From Diphasiastrum complanatum (taxonomy: Eukaryota > Streptophyta > Lycopodiopsida > Lycopodiales > Lycopodiaceae): a DNA stretch of 64,000 nucleotides. Location of the stretch: the NCBI GenBank assembly GCA_029204225.1, contig CM055111.1, forward strand, positions 11,231,999 to 11,295,998. The letters run 5' to 3'. Below, in pieces: positions 11,858 to 23,130 of this stretch. The translations under genes were made by a program, and so were the position numbers. The notes below the pieces were generated by a model, which did not search any database, was not told the DNA's origin, and worked only from the letters and a program-made list of their open reading frames with translations. Position 1 is the first letter of the stretch, and each line of letters opens with the position of its first letter.

Positions 11858-12121
11858 TTGAGGATTCAAAGTTATGTAAATACTTTACATTTGCGTAGTA
11901 TAAGTCTTGAGAAAGTTGATGTCATTTTGGCCAAAGAATTGTTTTATGCTGAAAATGAGTCGTTAAAGAAAGATTATGTGAATCATAGAATGAAATTCTT
12001 GCATAATGGATCATTCATAAAGTTGAAAGGGGCTGTAAATATCCCAAACTCTCCTTTTGTATCTAGTCTTGAAGTTGATCAATGTTTGAAAAGTTCTAAG
12101 TACTATGCATATTTTGTTTAA
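11858..12121 (+). pseudogene. G0: Ty3/gypsy protease C-terminal region
   Basis: The translation contains LEKVDVILAKELFYAENESL followed by DYVNHRMKFLHNGSFIKLKG, the usual region after the gypsy retropepsin active site (family pattern DVILG.xWL...DY...F...G..I.L.G). The Gly after VIL is replaced and the active-site half is not visible. The element resumes after the H4 insertion at 25751 with RT. About 100 residues expected between them are missing, so G0 was already deleted or has decayed. Confidence 0.65.
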
Positions 12122-12453
12122 TGATACATGTTAATTATGTCGACGATTTTGTTATTCACAATTTAAACCATGCTTGCAGCTGGAACGCGTTCCGGGGGCG
12201 GAGCGTTCTGGAACGCAAAAAAATTGTGGAATAAAATTTCAAATTGTTTTGCCATTTGGTCGCAACTGTTGGAGGAGAAAATTTGTGGCAAATTTTTTTA
12301 TACACATCCGATCGCGACGATCCAACATCCTACAAGCATCTATTCAACGAGGGGGACACACAGTGGGCATAGCACCAGGCATGGGAAACGAGCGTGGAGT
12401 GAGAAATCTACAATTCCAATTCTTTAAAAATTGTATAGAACTAGTTGTAGGCA

Positions 12454-12916
12454 GTTATGATCAAAATCTCAGGTGCTTAATCAATGAAGCATAAAAGACA
12501 GCTATAGACTAAAGCCCTACAGGCAATAGACAAGACAATAGGTTCTCCCACGAAGAGCCCAAGCAATACCAATCAATAATCTGAAAAATGAGTGTACAAA
12601 TGCCCCTATAAATACCCTACCAATGAACCCTAAAATAGGAATTCAAAAGTAAAGGGAGGCAAAATGTGGAGGGAAAATAGTGCGCCCTCCTACCGGCCCC
12701 CACTCCACATATAACCATATAATAAGGGCCCAAGGCCAGTCAATGTCATTAAAAAGGACCCAGTGCGGGTCTTAAGCATATAAAAAGGCTCTGGGGCCTT
12801 TACATGACTAATATAAAATGCGTAACCAGAAATATACATAACCAACAGTAAATGTAAAGAGGCCTGCGGAATATATGCAGAGTAGCCCAGTAGGCCTGTA
12901 TCCTGTAGTCCGTAAC
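12454..12916 (-). repeat. 3' LTR of chromovirus G1
   Basis: The inner edge follows a GGGAGA purine tract (minus strand) and begins GTTACGGAC, homologous to the LTR starts at 15412 and 63735. A TATA box (minus strand GGTATTTATAGGGG) is near 12600-12614. A G-rich block with GTGGGGGCCG matches the LTR at 63895-63910. The outer edge at about 12454 (ATAAC) is inferred from the inverted GTTAC start and is uncertain. Confidence 0.6.
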
Positions 12917-15310
12917 TCTCCCTGGCTATAAAGAACATTGCCCCCAATGTAGGCAAAATAAGATAAGAACCAGTGCCAGAGAAAAATACTGCATCAAGAT
13001 ATCCTATCTGAGAAAGGAACATCAAGAGAAGACGGAGCATGGAAGCTGCAAGTGATTGAGCCTGATCAGCCAAGATAGGGGTATGATAAAAAACATCAAT
13101 GGGCTCCCAAGTAGCCTCCTCAATAGGACGACCATCCCACTGGACCAAAAACAGAACCTGCCGATGGCGACGACTATGCAATAAGCGCACCTGTAAAATA
13201 GCAGCTGGCAGGAATGGAAAAAGCTCTGGATCTATAGGAAATGAGGAATCTCGAGGAGCATCATCCTCAATAGCAGCACGTAATAAACTGACATGAAAGA
13301 TATCACAAGCCCGAGTAGCAGCAGGTAACTCAAGACGATATGTAACTGGACTGCGGCGCTCAAGAATCTGAAAAGGCCCATAATAGCGTGGCGCAAGCTT
13401 CTCAGTAGAAGCAAGACCTTGTACAAAACGATGGCGAGCAAAGTGTAACCGAAGAAAAATAGTATCTCCCTCTACAAACTCAACATGGCGCCAATGACGA
13501 TCAACAATGGTCCTATATCGTTGCTGAATATGCTGTAAATGAGTAGCAGCTCTAGTAATAATCTCCCGAGCACTCGAAAGATAAGATGAAATAGTAACAG
13601 GTGCATCATCTGGAGGAGCGGGTATACCGGGTAGAACTGGTGAGTATCCATGAGCAAGCAGGAAAGGAGAAACACCTGTGCTGGAACTAACAAAACTGCT
13701 ATAACTATACTCAGCCAAACATAAATGCTGATCCCAATCACGACCAGAAGGAGAAACATAATGTCATAAATAATCCTCCAATACCCGGTTAATAACCTCA
13801 GACTGACCATCCGCAAAAGAATGATAAGCAGTGCCCATAAGTATCCTAACATCCAAGATACGCATAAGCTCTGTCCAAAAACCTGATGTAAACTTGGTAT
13901 CCCGATCAGTAAGTATAGATCGTGGGAGACCATGTAAGCGGAAAATCTCAGAAATAAATATACGACCACACTGCTCTGCTATAATAGTACGTCTGACTGG
14001 TATGAAATGAGCTTGTTTAGAAAACCTATCAACTACCACCAAACAAGAGTCATGACCACGCTGAGTACGAGGAAGACCTAAAATGAAGTCCATAGATATA
14101 TCAGTCCACTGGCGGGAAGGAATAGGCCAACTTTGAAGGAGACCGCCAGGTTTTTCACGGGAATACTTGTTACGAAGGCAAAAATCACAAGTATGAATAA
14201 GGTGGGAAAGCTCACGCTTCATGGAAGGCCTATAAAAATGTTCTTTCAAACGGAACAAGGACTTCTGAAAACCAAAATGGCCACCCACAGGAGAGGCATG
14301 GGCATCAAGGAGGAGCTGTGGATGTATGTCGAGAGTGCTGGGAATACATAACGAACCATAGTGAAACAAACGATGATTAACAATGGAATAAACCTGGTGA
14401 GGGTGAGAGGAAGGACGAGAGGCAGACGACATAACATCACGAAAGACATGTGGCATAAGCCTGAGGAAGATCATCATACCAAGAGTGGGGAGACGTAACA
14501 AGACTGTAAGTAAGAGCACGTAAACGAGACAAAGCATCAGCAGCAGCATTACTTTTACCAGGCTTATAATGAATATCAAAATGAAAGGACTGTAAAAACT
14601 GAAGCCAACGGTACTGACGATCACTAAGATCCTTTTGTGTATACAAATAACGAAGTGACTGGTGATCAGTAAAAACAGAACACGATACAGATAATGACGC
14701 CACTTCTTTAAAGCAAAAATGATAGCAAGCAACTCTTTTTCATGAGTGGACGGGATTCATATGCAATAACACACTGACGCTGACGTAACAAAGCACCTAA
14801 TCCTATGGAACTAGCATCAGTCTCAATAGCAAAACGCTGGGAAAAATCTGGAAGACATAAAACAGGGGCAGTGGTAAGCTTAACCTTCAAAGTATCAAAG
14901 CTGACTGACATGCGGGAGTCCAAGCAAACGAAGTTTCCTTTTTCAACAGAGCATGCAAAGGAGATGCAAGAGTGGCAAAATGAGCAACTGGTTTACGAAG
15001 ACGGATAGCAAGACCAAGAAACATACGAACATCATGAACATCAGCAGGCACAGGCCATGAAAGAATAGAACAGACCTTACGAGGGTCGAGACGAACAGTA
15101 CCATTAGTAACAAAGAAGCCCAAAAACTCGATTTGTACAACAGCAAAAGAACATTTAGAAGGTTTAGCATACAGATGATGAGTAACTAACAAAACAAAAA
15201 CAGAACGAACGTGCTGAACATGAAGAGAGAGAGTGGTGCTATAAAAGAGGATATCGTCAAAATAAACAATGACACACTTTCCAAGCAGAGGACGAAAGAT
15301 GTTATTCATG
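12690..15310 (-). pseudogene. G1: Ty3/gypsy chromovirus pol (RT palm to chromodomain)
   Basis: Reading right to left: RT palm with VYFDDILFYS and LGFFVTNGTVRLDP (15310-14950), RNase H with IETDASSIGLGALL and FTDHQSLRYLYTQ (14860-14600), integrase zinc-binding and core with VGGHFGFQKSLF, CDFCLRNKY, ISMDFILGLPRTQ and LTDRDTKFTSGFW (14300-13830), then a chromodomain-type tail VLFLVQWDGRPIEEATWEP (13160-13100). The tail assigns it to the chromoviruses. Damage is light: frameshifts in RNase H and one stop near 13763. Upstream RT, protease and gag are absent; the element begins abruptly at about 15311 against a foreign LTR fragment. The frame reads on into the LTR without a stop. Confidence 0.9.
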
Positions 15311-15311
15311 A

Positions 15312-15412
15312 CCAACCATATAGTCTAAGTGTCAATAATGAATAAGGCCCAAGGCCTGCTTATGCATAAAGTAAAGTAAAGCGCGGCGAATGTAATGAGC
15401 CGAGTCCATAAC
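15312..15412 (-). repeat. Truncated 3' LTR of chromovirus X
   Basis: The minus strand begins GTTATGGACTCGGCTCATTA and runs 100 bp with close similarity to 63735-63845. It stops abruptly inside the LTR at about 15312, where the RT of G1 begins. A purine tract CGGGGAGA precedes the LTR. Confidence 0.8.
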
Positions 15413-15421
15413 TCTCCCCGA

Positions 15422-15804
15422 CGGAATCAACAAGTGCAGCAAGAGCACGAGCCTGATCCGCAAGTGATGGTGTATGATAAAAGACATCAATAGGCTCCCA
15501 TGTGGCCTCCTCAATAGGACGACCATCCCATTGGACCAAAAACTGAATCTGTCGGTGGCGTCGACTATGGTATAGACGAACCTATAATATAGCAGCAGGT
15601 AAAAATGGAAACAACTCGGGAGCAGTAGGAAACTCAGCATCACAAGGGGCGTCATCCTCAATAGCAGCACGTAATAAACTGACATGGAATACATCACAGG
15701 CTCGTGTGGAAGCAAGAAGCTGTAAGCGATATGTAACTGGACTAAGAACCTCCAAAATGCGATAAGGCCCATAATAACGTGGTGCAAGCTTCTCAGTAGA
15801 AGCA
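15422..15804 (-). pseudogene. X: integrase C-terminus and chromodomain fragment
   Basis: The sequence parallels G1 13040-13410 almost base for base (for example GGACGACCATCCCA with flanking codons), encoding the integrase C-terminal region and the chromodomain WDGRPIEEATWEP. It ends at 15804, where the LTR of G2 begins. The rest of X resumes at 20779. The RNase H and most of integrase that should lie between are missing, about 1.5 kb judged against G1. Confidence 0.8.
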
Positions 15805-16014
15805 TGGCAGCACAGTCCATAGCTATGGCGGGCCTAACATAGTCTGGGGACCCTGTCAGCAGGATAGGGCCCCCTGCTGGGTCCCGACACTCGGCAGTAT
15901 GCATGCAACCAGTCCTCACACTAGGCTAGGAGGGGCTTACTCCATATCGGGGAGTAGGCAAGGTTGGGGGCATCAGTTAGTGTTTGCCCTACTGTGGTGT
16001 TAGGATCTATTACA
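15805..16014 (+). repeat. 5' LTR of gypsy G2
   Basis: This 210-bp segment begins TGGCAGCACAGTCC at the breakpoint with X and ends ATCTATTACA one base before the primer site, so it has canonical TG...CA ends. No second LTR copy is present in the window to confirm its length. Confidence 0.7.
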
Positions 16015-16015
16015 C

Positions 16016-16028
16016 TGGTATCAGAGCC
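16016..16028 (+). promoter_or_regulatory. Primer binding site of G2 (tRNA-iMet)
   Basis: TGGTATCAGAGCC, one base after the LTR end. A leader of about 870 bp follows, with repeated CCAGCGCT words (near 16128, 16214, 16305). Confidence 0.9.
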
Positions 16029-16895
16029 ATCTCCTTCTTTGGGAGTTCAGTTTTCAGCAGTGGAGAAAGTAGATAGATTGTTCAGAACTTCTTAAAAAAT
16101 TCAGAAAATCTAGAAGGCAGGGCCAGCGCTGGAGAATTAGTGGTGTACTGAGAAAACCTTGGTGCAAACTTCTGTTTTTCCACATAGGATTTGAGTCAAA
16201 ATTGAGGAACAGGTCCAGCGCTGCCAGATCAGACTTCAATTCTGATTTTTTAGTGAAAATTTAGTGAATTTTCAACGGTTCCAGGGCAGGAAGCTTGGTA
16301 TAGGTCCAGCGCTCCTAGAGCTGTAGAAAATTCAGAGATTGAGATACTTTTTGGGCCCCAAATTAGTAGAAATCGGGCCAGACAGGTTGCTGCCCAATCA
16401 GCGAGGGTAGGAACTTAAAATTTCCGGAGTTTTCTTGCAGTTTTTCCGGACTTTACTCGGTTTTTGGGGAGCTCCAGGGCTGCACACAGATCAGCGAGCA
16501 GCTGTGTATTGTATATCACATTTTTTAATAGATTTCTGGCTTCAGATCTGAGTTTTTCGGAGCAGCAGTGGTGCTACTCAGACAGTGAGGGGGGAGAGCA
16601 AGAAAATTCAGATTTTCCTTGCATCTTTTTCGGCTTTCTACTCAATTTTTCAGAGCCACAGGTCTGCCAATAGCTCAGCGAGCAACTTCCTCCAAAAATC
16701 CGGAAATTTGAAACACTGTTTGAGCTTCAAAGTTGGATTTTCCGGGACAGCAGGTCTGAGATTGGTTGTGGAAGCGCTGAGAGGGTTCCTCTTTGTATTT
16801 TCTTCGTCAGGCACTCTTTTTCTATCTCTGAAAATGAAAGAGGCATTGATGAATTATAAACGGAATCCCTGAGGTTTAGTAAAGGGAAAGAACCA

Positions 16896-17920
16896 ATGGA
16901 AGTTGAAGAACAGGAACAATTCGACAAAGAACTCGACGAATTGGTTACCAAGGAGCAGTTTCTCCACTTGGTAACAGAAGTGGATGAACTGAAGTTGGCA
17001 TTAGCCAATTTCAAGTCCAGTGTGGACGACTCGTTCGCTGAACTCAAAGGCTTGATTTTGAGTTCCGCGAAAGGAAGCCTTCCCTCCACTTCTCAGTTGT
17101 CCCCTTATCCACTTCCATCAGTTTCGGGCCAGTGTTTTTAAGGACTTAAAACCTCCTACTTTTATTGGGGAAGAGAAGGATAGAAACGCAGACATTCTAC
17201 AAACCTTCCTCAGCAAATGGAAGAACATTCATGCTCTTAAACAGACCCCTGAACCACTTGCAAGCTATTGAGGCCAGTCTTTCCCTAGGGCCCATGGCCT
17301 ATAAGTGGTGGTTAAATCTCCAGGAGACTGGGCATACTCCCCGATCATGGAAGGCCTTTGAAGAAGCCTTCCTAAGAGAATTCCTACCAGAAAATGAACT
17401 TGATAGAGCCTGGGAAGCCTGGGAGAAAATAGTAATGGACAAGTCCCTAATCCAATATATCTCGCAGTATCGAGAAGCAATTTTAAAAATTAAAAATATG
17501 GATGACTATCAGATAAGTCAGGGGATTTGTCCGTGGCCTCAGAGATGAATATAAAGTAGAGGTTCAGAGAAACTCGCCTACTACCAAGCTCTTAGATATG
17601 CTCAAATCTATGATGATTCAGTGGGTAGGAAGAGGGCGAGACAGCCACCTCTTTCTAAGCAGCCTCCTCAGAAAGACTTTCAATTTAAAAACAATTTTTA
17701 AAAAAAAACGACAGAAGATAAAGTTAAGGGTGAAGCTCCTCGGAAACGCCCATCGCTCATACAGCCCTTAAAACCAGAAGATTTTGAGATAGCCAAACAA
17801 GAACGTTTGTGCTTCGTGTGCATGAGCAAGGGACACACAATCAGACAGTGTCCCAAAGGGCCTTTCACTAAGAAAGATAAAAAAAATAAAAAAAACAAGT
17901 TCATCTTGTTCAGACCGTAA
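16896..17920 (+). pseudogene. G2 gypsy gag
   Basis: A methionine at 16896 opens an acidic, coiled-coil-like N-terminus (residues 1-75). Then follow a retrotransposon gag domain (WWLNLQETGHTPRSWKAF... with FLREFLPENELDRAWEAW, 17280-17440) and a CCHC knuckle CFVCMSKGHTIRQC at 17810-17855. Several frame changes occur (near 17140, 17260, 17520), so it is not translatable as one protein. It belongs to the G2 element beginning at 15805. Confidence 0.85.
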
Positions 17921-17982
17921 GTTTCCCCGATGACTCGGCAACTTCCGAAGACCATGAACACTGTTGCCAACTGACCTCTGCA

Positions 17983-18470
17983 ATGCTAGCGAGACCCTTC
18001 AGGTCTGGGCCGCATGACCTAGTACATATGCATGGGAAAGTTGATAACCAGTCAGTTAGAGTTATGGTTGATGATGGGGCGACCCATAATTTCATCAACT
18101 ACACCCTAGTTAAAAAACTTAAACTTCCAGAAGTACCTAGTCAGCATAGGTACATAGTTTCATTAGCTAAGGGTGAAGATAAGAAAATTTAGGAAACTAT
18201 GGTAAGTAACATAAACCCTGGTATTCAGGGGTACCAAGATGAAATAAACTTTCAGATAATGCACCTGGATCGCACAGACATTGTTCTCGGGAGAGACTGG
18301 CTCTACAGTTTAGGACCTTCCCTCCACAGAAATTATCAAAAACACCCTCAGCTTTCAGCATAAAGGCCGAGAGATCCAGTTGCATGGGGAACATGATGTT
18401 CCCAACAGTCCTATGGTCTGCAGTTCAGAGCTCTATCAGCTAATCGGAGACGACGACCATCAGGTATTCT
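17983..18470 (+). pseudogene. G2 gypsy protease
   Basis: VMVDDGATHNFI (about 18060-18095) is the retropepsin active-site loop (D-D-G-A-T; the usual D-S/T-G-A with D in place of S/T). The second conserved block is IVLGRDWLYSLG (18275-18310). An in-frame stop at about 18190 separates them. Confidence 0.85.
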
Positions 18471-19640
18471 TATGTGACTTCAGTTTATTCCTGAAGTTTC
18501 TATTTCCAGTTCTTTACAGCAGAAAATCAGTATATTAGAAACTTTATTGTCTAAATTTAAAGATGTTTTTCCTGAAGATTTACCACATGGTTTACCACCT
18601 AGCAGAGAAGTAGATCATGTAATAAACCTAGTACCAAGTACAGCACCTGTTTCTAAACCTTTGTATCGGGTCAGCCGAACAAAGGGTGAGGAAGTAAAGG
18701 CGGAAGATGTCCCGAAAACAGCTATTAGGACTCGTCATGGTCATTATGAGTTTAAGGTGATGCCATTTGCGCTCACGAATGCTCCAACTACCTTTATGAC
18801 CTTGATGAACAGTATCCTCAGACCATACTTGGGTAAGTTTGTAGTCGTATTTTCAGATGACATCCTCGTTAACAGCAAAACGAGGAAGAAGCATCTAAAA
18901 CACCTCAGAAAGGTGTTTCGACTGCTTAGAAAGCATAAGCATTATGCTAAAGAATCCAAGTGTGAATTCTTCGTTGAAGAAGTAGCTTATTTGGGTCACA
19001 TTATCTCGGCAGATGGGATTAAGATGGACCCTAGTAAGGTTAAAGCCATACTCAGTTAGCTGAGACCTCAGAATATTTTAGAGCCTCAGATCTTTCTTGG
19101 TTTGGCGGGATATTACAGACGATTTGTCAAGGAATATGCTCAGATAGCGGTTCCCATGACAAATCTTCTTAAGGGGAAGGGAAAGGAGTTCATTAGGGAG
19201 TCCGCACAGCAGGAGAGCTTTGATGCTCTCAAAACAGCCTTAGCCACAGCACCAGTTTTAAAAGTCGTCAACCCCAATCAGCCATTTGTGGTCGAAACAG
19301 ATGCTAGTGACTTTGCAGTTGGTGTTGTACTAACTCAGGGTGGACGACCAGTTGCGTTCGAGAGTAAAAAACTCGAGCCAGCTCAGACTAGGTACAGTGC
19401 CTATGAAAAGGAACTCTTTTCTATAGTTCATGCCCTTAAGACTTGGAGGCATTATTTGTATGGTGCCAACTTTGAGGTCCTGACAGACCATGAAAGTCTC
19501 AGATACCTTTGCAATCAACCTGAGCTTAGAGGTCGGAAAGCTCGTTGAGCAGAGTTGATGCAAGAGTTTGATATGTCTATCAGATATAGACGGGGGAAAT
19601 TCAACACAGTAGCAAATGCCCTTAGTAGAATGCCTATGAT
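18471..19640 (+). pseudogene. G2 gypsy reverse transcriptase and RNase H
   Basis: RT shows [15 protein letters not shown], then after a gap [20 protein letters not shown] and the catalytic loop VVFSDDILV (about 18840-18870). The segment that should hold the first catalytic Asp and the template-grip motifs is deleted: PLYRVSRTK runs straight into [17 protein letters not shown], with roughly 60-70 residues missing. A TAG replaces a Trp-type codon at about 19057. RNase H shows VVETDASDFAVGVVL and LTDHESLRYL (19280-19510), then a stop near 19548 and the tether FNTVANALSRMP. Confidence 0.9.
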
Positions 19641-20778
19641 AAACGAGCTGAGTTTTACTCACATTCGTAATGAGTTACTCGAGTCCTTGAGAGGGAAGTG
19701 CCAGCATGATGCATGCTTCTCTACTATCTGGAACTCAGTCCAGAGCAGACAGTTACAGACTCCAAAACCAGTTCCCGGGGTTGGTGCAAGTTCATCCAAG
19801 AATACGGCAGCTTTCGTTGAGGATGATGATGAGTCCGAGTATACGTCAGATGACGTTGAGGATTCTGAGCCTCTATTACCCAAGCAAACCCCAGTGGTTG
19901 GTCAGTTGACTCAAGGATTCAAATGGAAAAAGTATTCCATTCTGGATGAGTATTTGCTTTATAGAGATAGAGTATGTGTCCCCAATTCAGAGGATTATAG
20001 GCAACAGGTCCTATATGAGTGTCATGACAATCCTAGTGCAGGGCACCCAGGCATACAGAAGACCTATGAGCTTCTTCGTAGGCAATTTTTCTGGCCCAAT
20101 ATGAAAAAGGACGTCCAACAATATGTAACCAGTTGCCAGAAATGTCAAGTAAATAAAGCAGAACGTTTAAAGGCAGAAGGGTCGTTACAGCCCGATATAC
20201 CAGGTGGTAAATGGGAGAGTATCTCCATGGATTTTATAGTAGGCCTGCCTAAAACCCAAAGGGTAATGACACTATATGGGTCACAGTTGACCGTCTGACC
20301 AAAATGGCTCATTTTATTCCAACCAAAACAACCGTTAGAGTTCCGGAGTTAGCGAGGTTGTTTGTAGATGGGCTATTTAAATTGTACGGTCTACCTTCCG
20401 GCATAGTCAGCGACCGGGACAGTAAGTTTACTGGAAATTTTTGGAGGGCAGTATTCCATCATCTCCATACTAAACTTAATATGAGTACCACTGACCATCC
20501 ACAGACAGACGGTCAAACCGAAAGGGTAAATCAAGTGCTGGAGGATATGCTTCGTGCATACGTCAGCAAGAAGCAGACTAATTGGGAGGAGTATCTCTCG
20601 ATATTAGAGTTTGCTTACAACAGTACCAAACATTCAGCTACGGGAGACAGCCCATTAATGCTGATGTACGGTTTTCAGCCACGCTCACCCACAGCTGTAG
20701 GGTTTAAACAAGAAAAAGTTGAAGCAGCCAGAAACTTTTTAGAGGACCTAAACCAGATGATAGAACATGCTAAGTGTA
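19641..20778 (+). pseudogene. G2 gypsy integrase, truncated
   Basis: The zinc-binding domain (ECHDNPSAGHPGIQ...CQKCQ) lies at 20010-20150. The core starts ISMDFIVGLPKTQ. A frameshift near 20280 leads into MAHFIPTKTTV..., VSDRDSKFTGNFW and DHPQTDGQTERVNQVLED, with the D,D,E residues visible. It stops abruptly at about 20775 at the junction with X, so the C-terminal domain and 3' LTR are gone. An acidic spacer EDDDESEYTSDDVEDSE sits before the zinc domain (19825-19870). Confidence 0.9.
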
Positions 20779-22040
20779 GTGCATGAAGAGGAGTTGCAAT
20801 AGTGGCAAAATGAGGAACGGGACGACGAAGGTGAATGGTTAACCCAAGGAACATACGAACATGATGAACATCAGTTGGAATAGGCCAATCCTGGATGGCC
20901 TGAACCTTATGAGGGTCTAGACGAATGTGCCCATCCCTAACAAGAAAACCAAGAAACTCAATCTCAGCAACAGCAAAAGAACAATTAGACAACTTAGCAA
21001 ATAATTGGTGATGTACAAGTAACTGAAATACAGAGGAAAGATGGGAAACATGCTCATCAAAAGAATATCATCAAAATAAACCAAGACACAACGACCAAGA
21101 AGCGGACGCATGACGTTATTCATCACATTCTGGAACGTAGGAGGGCCACTAGTAACACCAAAAGGAAGCACACGAAATTCATATAAACCAAGATGAGTAC
21201 GAAAAGCAGTCTTATGTTCGTCAGAGGGTGCATCCTAATTTGGCAATATCCAGAATGAAGGTATCTTAGAAAAGATCTTAGAGGTACCGAGCTGGTCAAA
21301 GAGGTCATCCATGGGCGGAATAGGTAACTGATTACGAATAGTCAACTTATTTGAAGCACGGTAATCAATGCAAAGGCGTTTGGTACCATCTTTCTTACTA
21401 ACAAGGAGAACAGGGGCACCCAAAGGGCTGACACTAGGAACAATGAGACCCTGATCTAACAAAGCAGTAATATGGAGCTCAAGCTCATCACGCTCAGATC
21501 GAGACATATGATAAGGGGGACGGGAAGGAGGAGCAGAACTAGGACGCAAGTCAATATGATGGTTCACGTCACGTAATGGTGGTAGTGTCGTAGGTTCTGA
21601 AAAGACAAAAGCATACTGAAGAACAGTTGCTGGAATACAAACTGGAGGAACTGCTATTGCACGCTGAACACATAATAAGGTTGCACAATGAGCCCTCGGT
21701 AGGCTGCGAATAAACTGCTTCCCAGTGATCAACTGGAAGTCTCCCTGAGAATCAATGCCAACAAGTGAGTGTGTAACTGCACCATGTACAAATGTCAATG
21801 TCTGTTGTGTCAAGTCCAGTGTAACGGCTCCAAGAGATGCAAACCAATCAGCAGCAAGGATAAGATCATAACGCTCCATAAGAATAATGTAAAGATCTGC
21901 CCATCCAGAAAAATCTCCAATACGGTATATCTCCAATACGGTTTGGTAAACCGTGAAACATCTGAGAACTAGGAAAAGAGTGTGAACTAGCAACCTCAAC
22001 TGTGAGAGGCTGTGAAGCAGGAACAGGTGAAGCACGGATC
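20779..22040 (-). pseudogene. X: chromovirus protease remnant and reverse transcriptase
   Basis: From right to left: the end of protease ([14 protein letters not shown], 21860-21820), then RT with [39 protein letters not shown] (21430-21370) and, after frame shifts near 21240 and 21050, LPFGVTSGPPTFQNVMN, VYFDDILL and LGFLVRDGHIRLDPHKV (20920-20990). It ends at 20779 against the truncated integrase of G2. The active-site half of protease and the gag zinc knuckle are missing near 22000-22040. Confidence 0.88.
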
Positions 22041-22482
22041 CGACTGGTGATATAATTGCTGATAAAAGAATAAAAGATAAGAAAGCTCCATAAACTGATC
22101 TGTATAAGAAGCAAGGTCACTGGTCTGAGTGAAACTACGGAATGTATCACATTGGAGGTCGAGCCACTGAGGATCAATCATAGCATGACGGAGGTCACGG
22201 CGAAAGGTATGCCATATATGGAGCCTTTCCCGATCAGGATCAGCTCGATAAACTCGCCATGTGGCGGCGCGTCCATCTAAGTGTAAAGCACCAAATGGAG
22301 GGGGAGTCCCAAATGAAGGGACCATGAGGCTGTAAAGAATCAATCTGTGACTGCATAGTAGCAAAGCCGGTCATAACTGTATCGAAGCGAAAAACGAGGC
22401 CAGAAAGGGTATCATCCATGCGACGAAACTGATCGGATAAGTTTTCCTGAACAGTCTCACTCGAGGTAGGTGAATGTGCCAT
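22041..22482 (-). pseudogene. X: chromovirus gag N-terminal half
   Basis: A methionine at 22482 gives a helical, acidic start (MAHSPTSSETVQENLSDQF). A frame shift near 22310 leads to the gag core with DGRAATWRVYRADPDRERLH (22290-22230), LDLQCDTFRSF (22170) and [12 protein letters not shown]. No CCHC knuckle follows; the sequence jumps to protease. Orientation and position match X pol. Confidence 0.75.
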
Positions 22483-23062
22483 AATGCTAGTGGAAGGAAT
22501 AGACGAAAACTTAGAGGGACCGGACTCTTGTCGTCACCCCAAATTAGTCTATTAAAACCACTATTATCACAACTAACAAAGGACAGCAATCAGCAAATGA
22601 AACGGCTGGAAAGAGAGAGAAAAAGTGAAATTGAAGCCTGGAAAAATGCGCTGGACAGCCAGGCGTGGCAAATGGAAACGGAATTAAATAATTTTTTGAT
22701 GGGGATGGGCACTGGACAGCCTTCGAATGAATTTTGGAAGATGGCTGCAAACTGATAAAAATTTGGATGAAAGTGACAGGTCGGAAGGCAAGGACAGCAA
22801 TGGACAGGAAAGAATAAGGTAGGGAGCAGCAAGGGGGTCAAATCAGGAGCAGGGACAGCGATAGGCAGCAAGGAGAGGAATGGACAAGTAGCGCTGGACA
22901 GCAAGGAGGAGAAAAAGAAAGCAGGGGCAGCGCTGGACAACAAGGAGGGTAATAGGGCAGCGATGGAGCAGGGCTGACAAGAGAAGAAGAAAGCAGGGGC
23001 AGCGATGGAGCAGGGCTGCCAGGGAAAAAAAAATTCTCTAATGAAGTGGTGCACAGGAAAGT
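22483..23062 (-). other. Leader of chromovirus X with degenerate short repeats
   Basis: Noncoding between the primer site and gag. From 22800 to 23035 it is built of imperfect 20-35 bp repeats containing GGACAGCAAGGAGG, GCAGGGGCAGCG and ATGGAGCAGGGCTG. Confidence 0.65.
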
Positions 23063-23130
23063 GCTCTGATACCAAGTTACAAATAGAGCCACAGCTGATC
23101 TAGAGCTAAGCTAAGAAAGCATCACATAAG
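23063..23130 (-). repeat. Primer site (tRNA-iMet) and inner end of the 5' LTR of X
   Basis: The minus strand reads TGGTATCAGAGC at 23074-23063, preceded by ...CTCTATTTGTAAC ending at 23076. The LTR end GTAAC is the inverted partner of the GTTAY start seen at the 3' LTRs (12916, 15412). Only about 50 bp are LTR-like before LINE coding sequence begins. Confidence 0.65.

Noticed and set aside
15332-15919. 195-residue minus-strand open frame
   Set aside because: It is out of frame with the X chromodomain fragment and spans an LTR, a breakpoint and the G2 LTR.
22590-23092. Minus-strand frames rich in Pro/Ser/Phe
   Set aside because: They read degenerate repeats in the X leader; no conserved motif.
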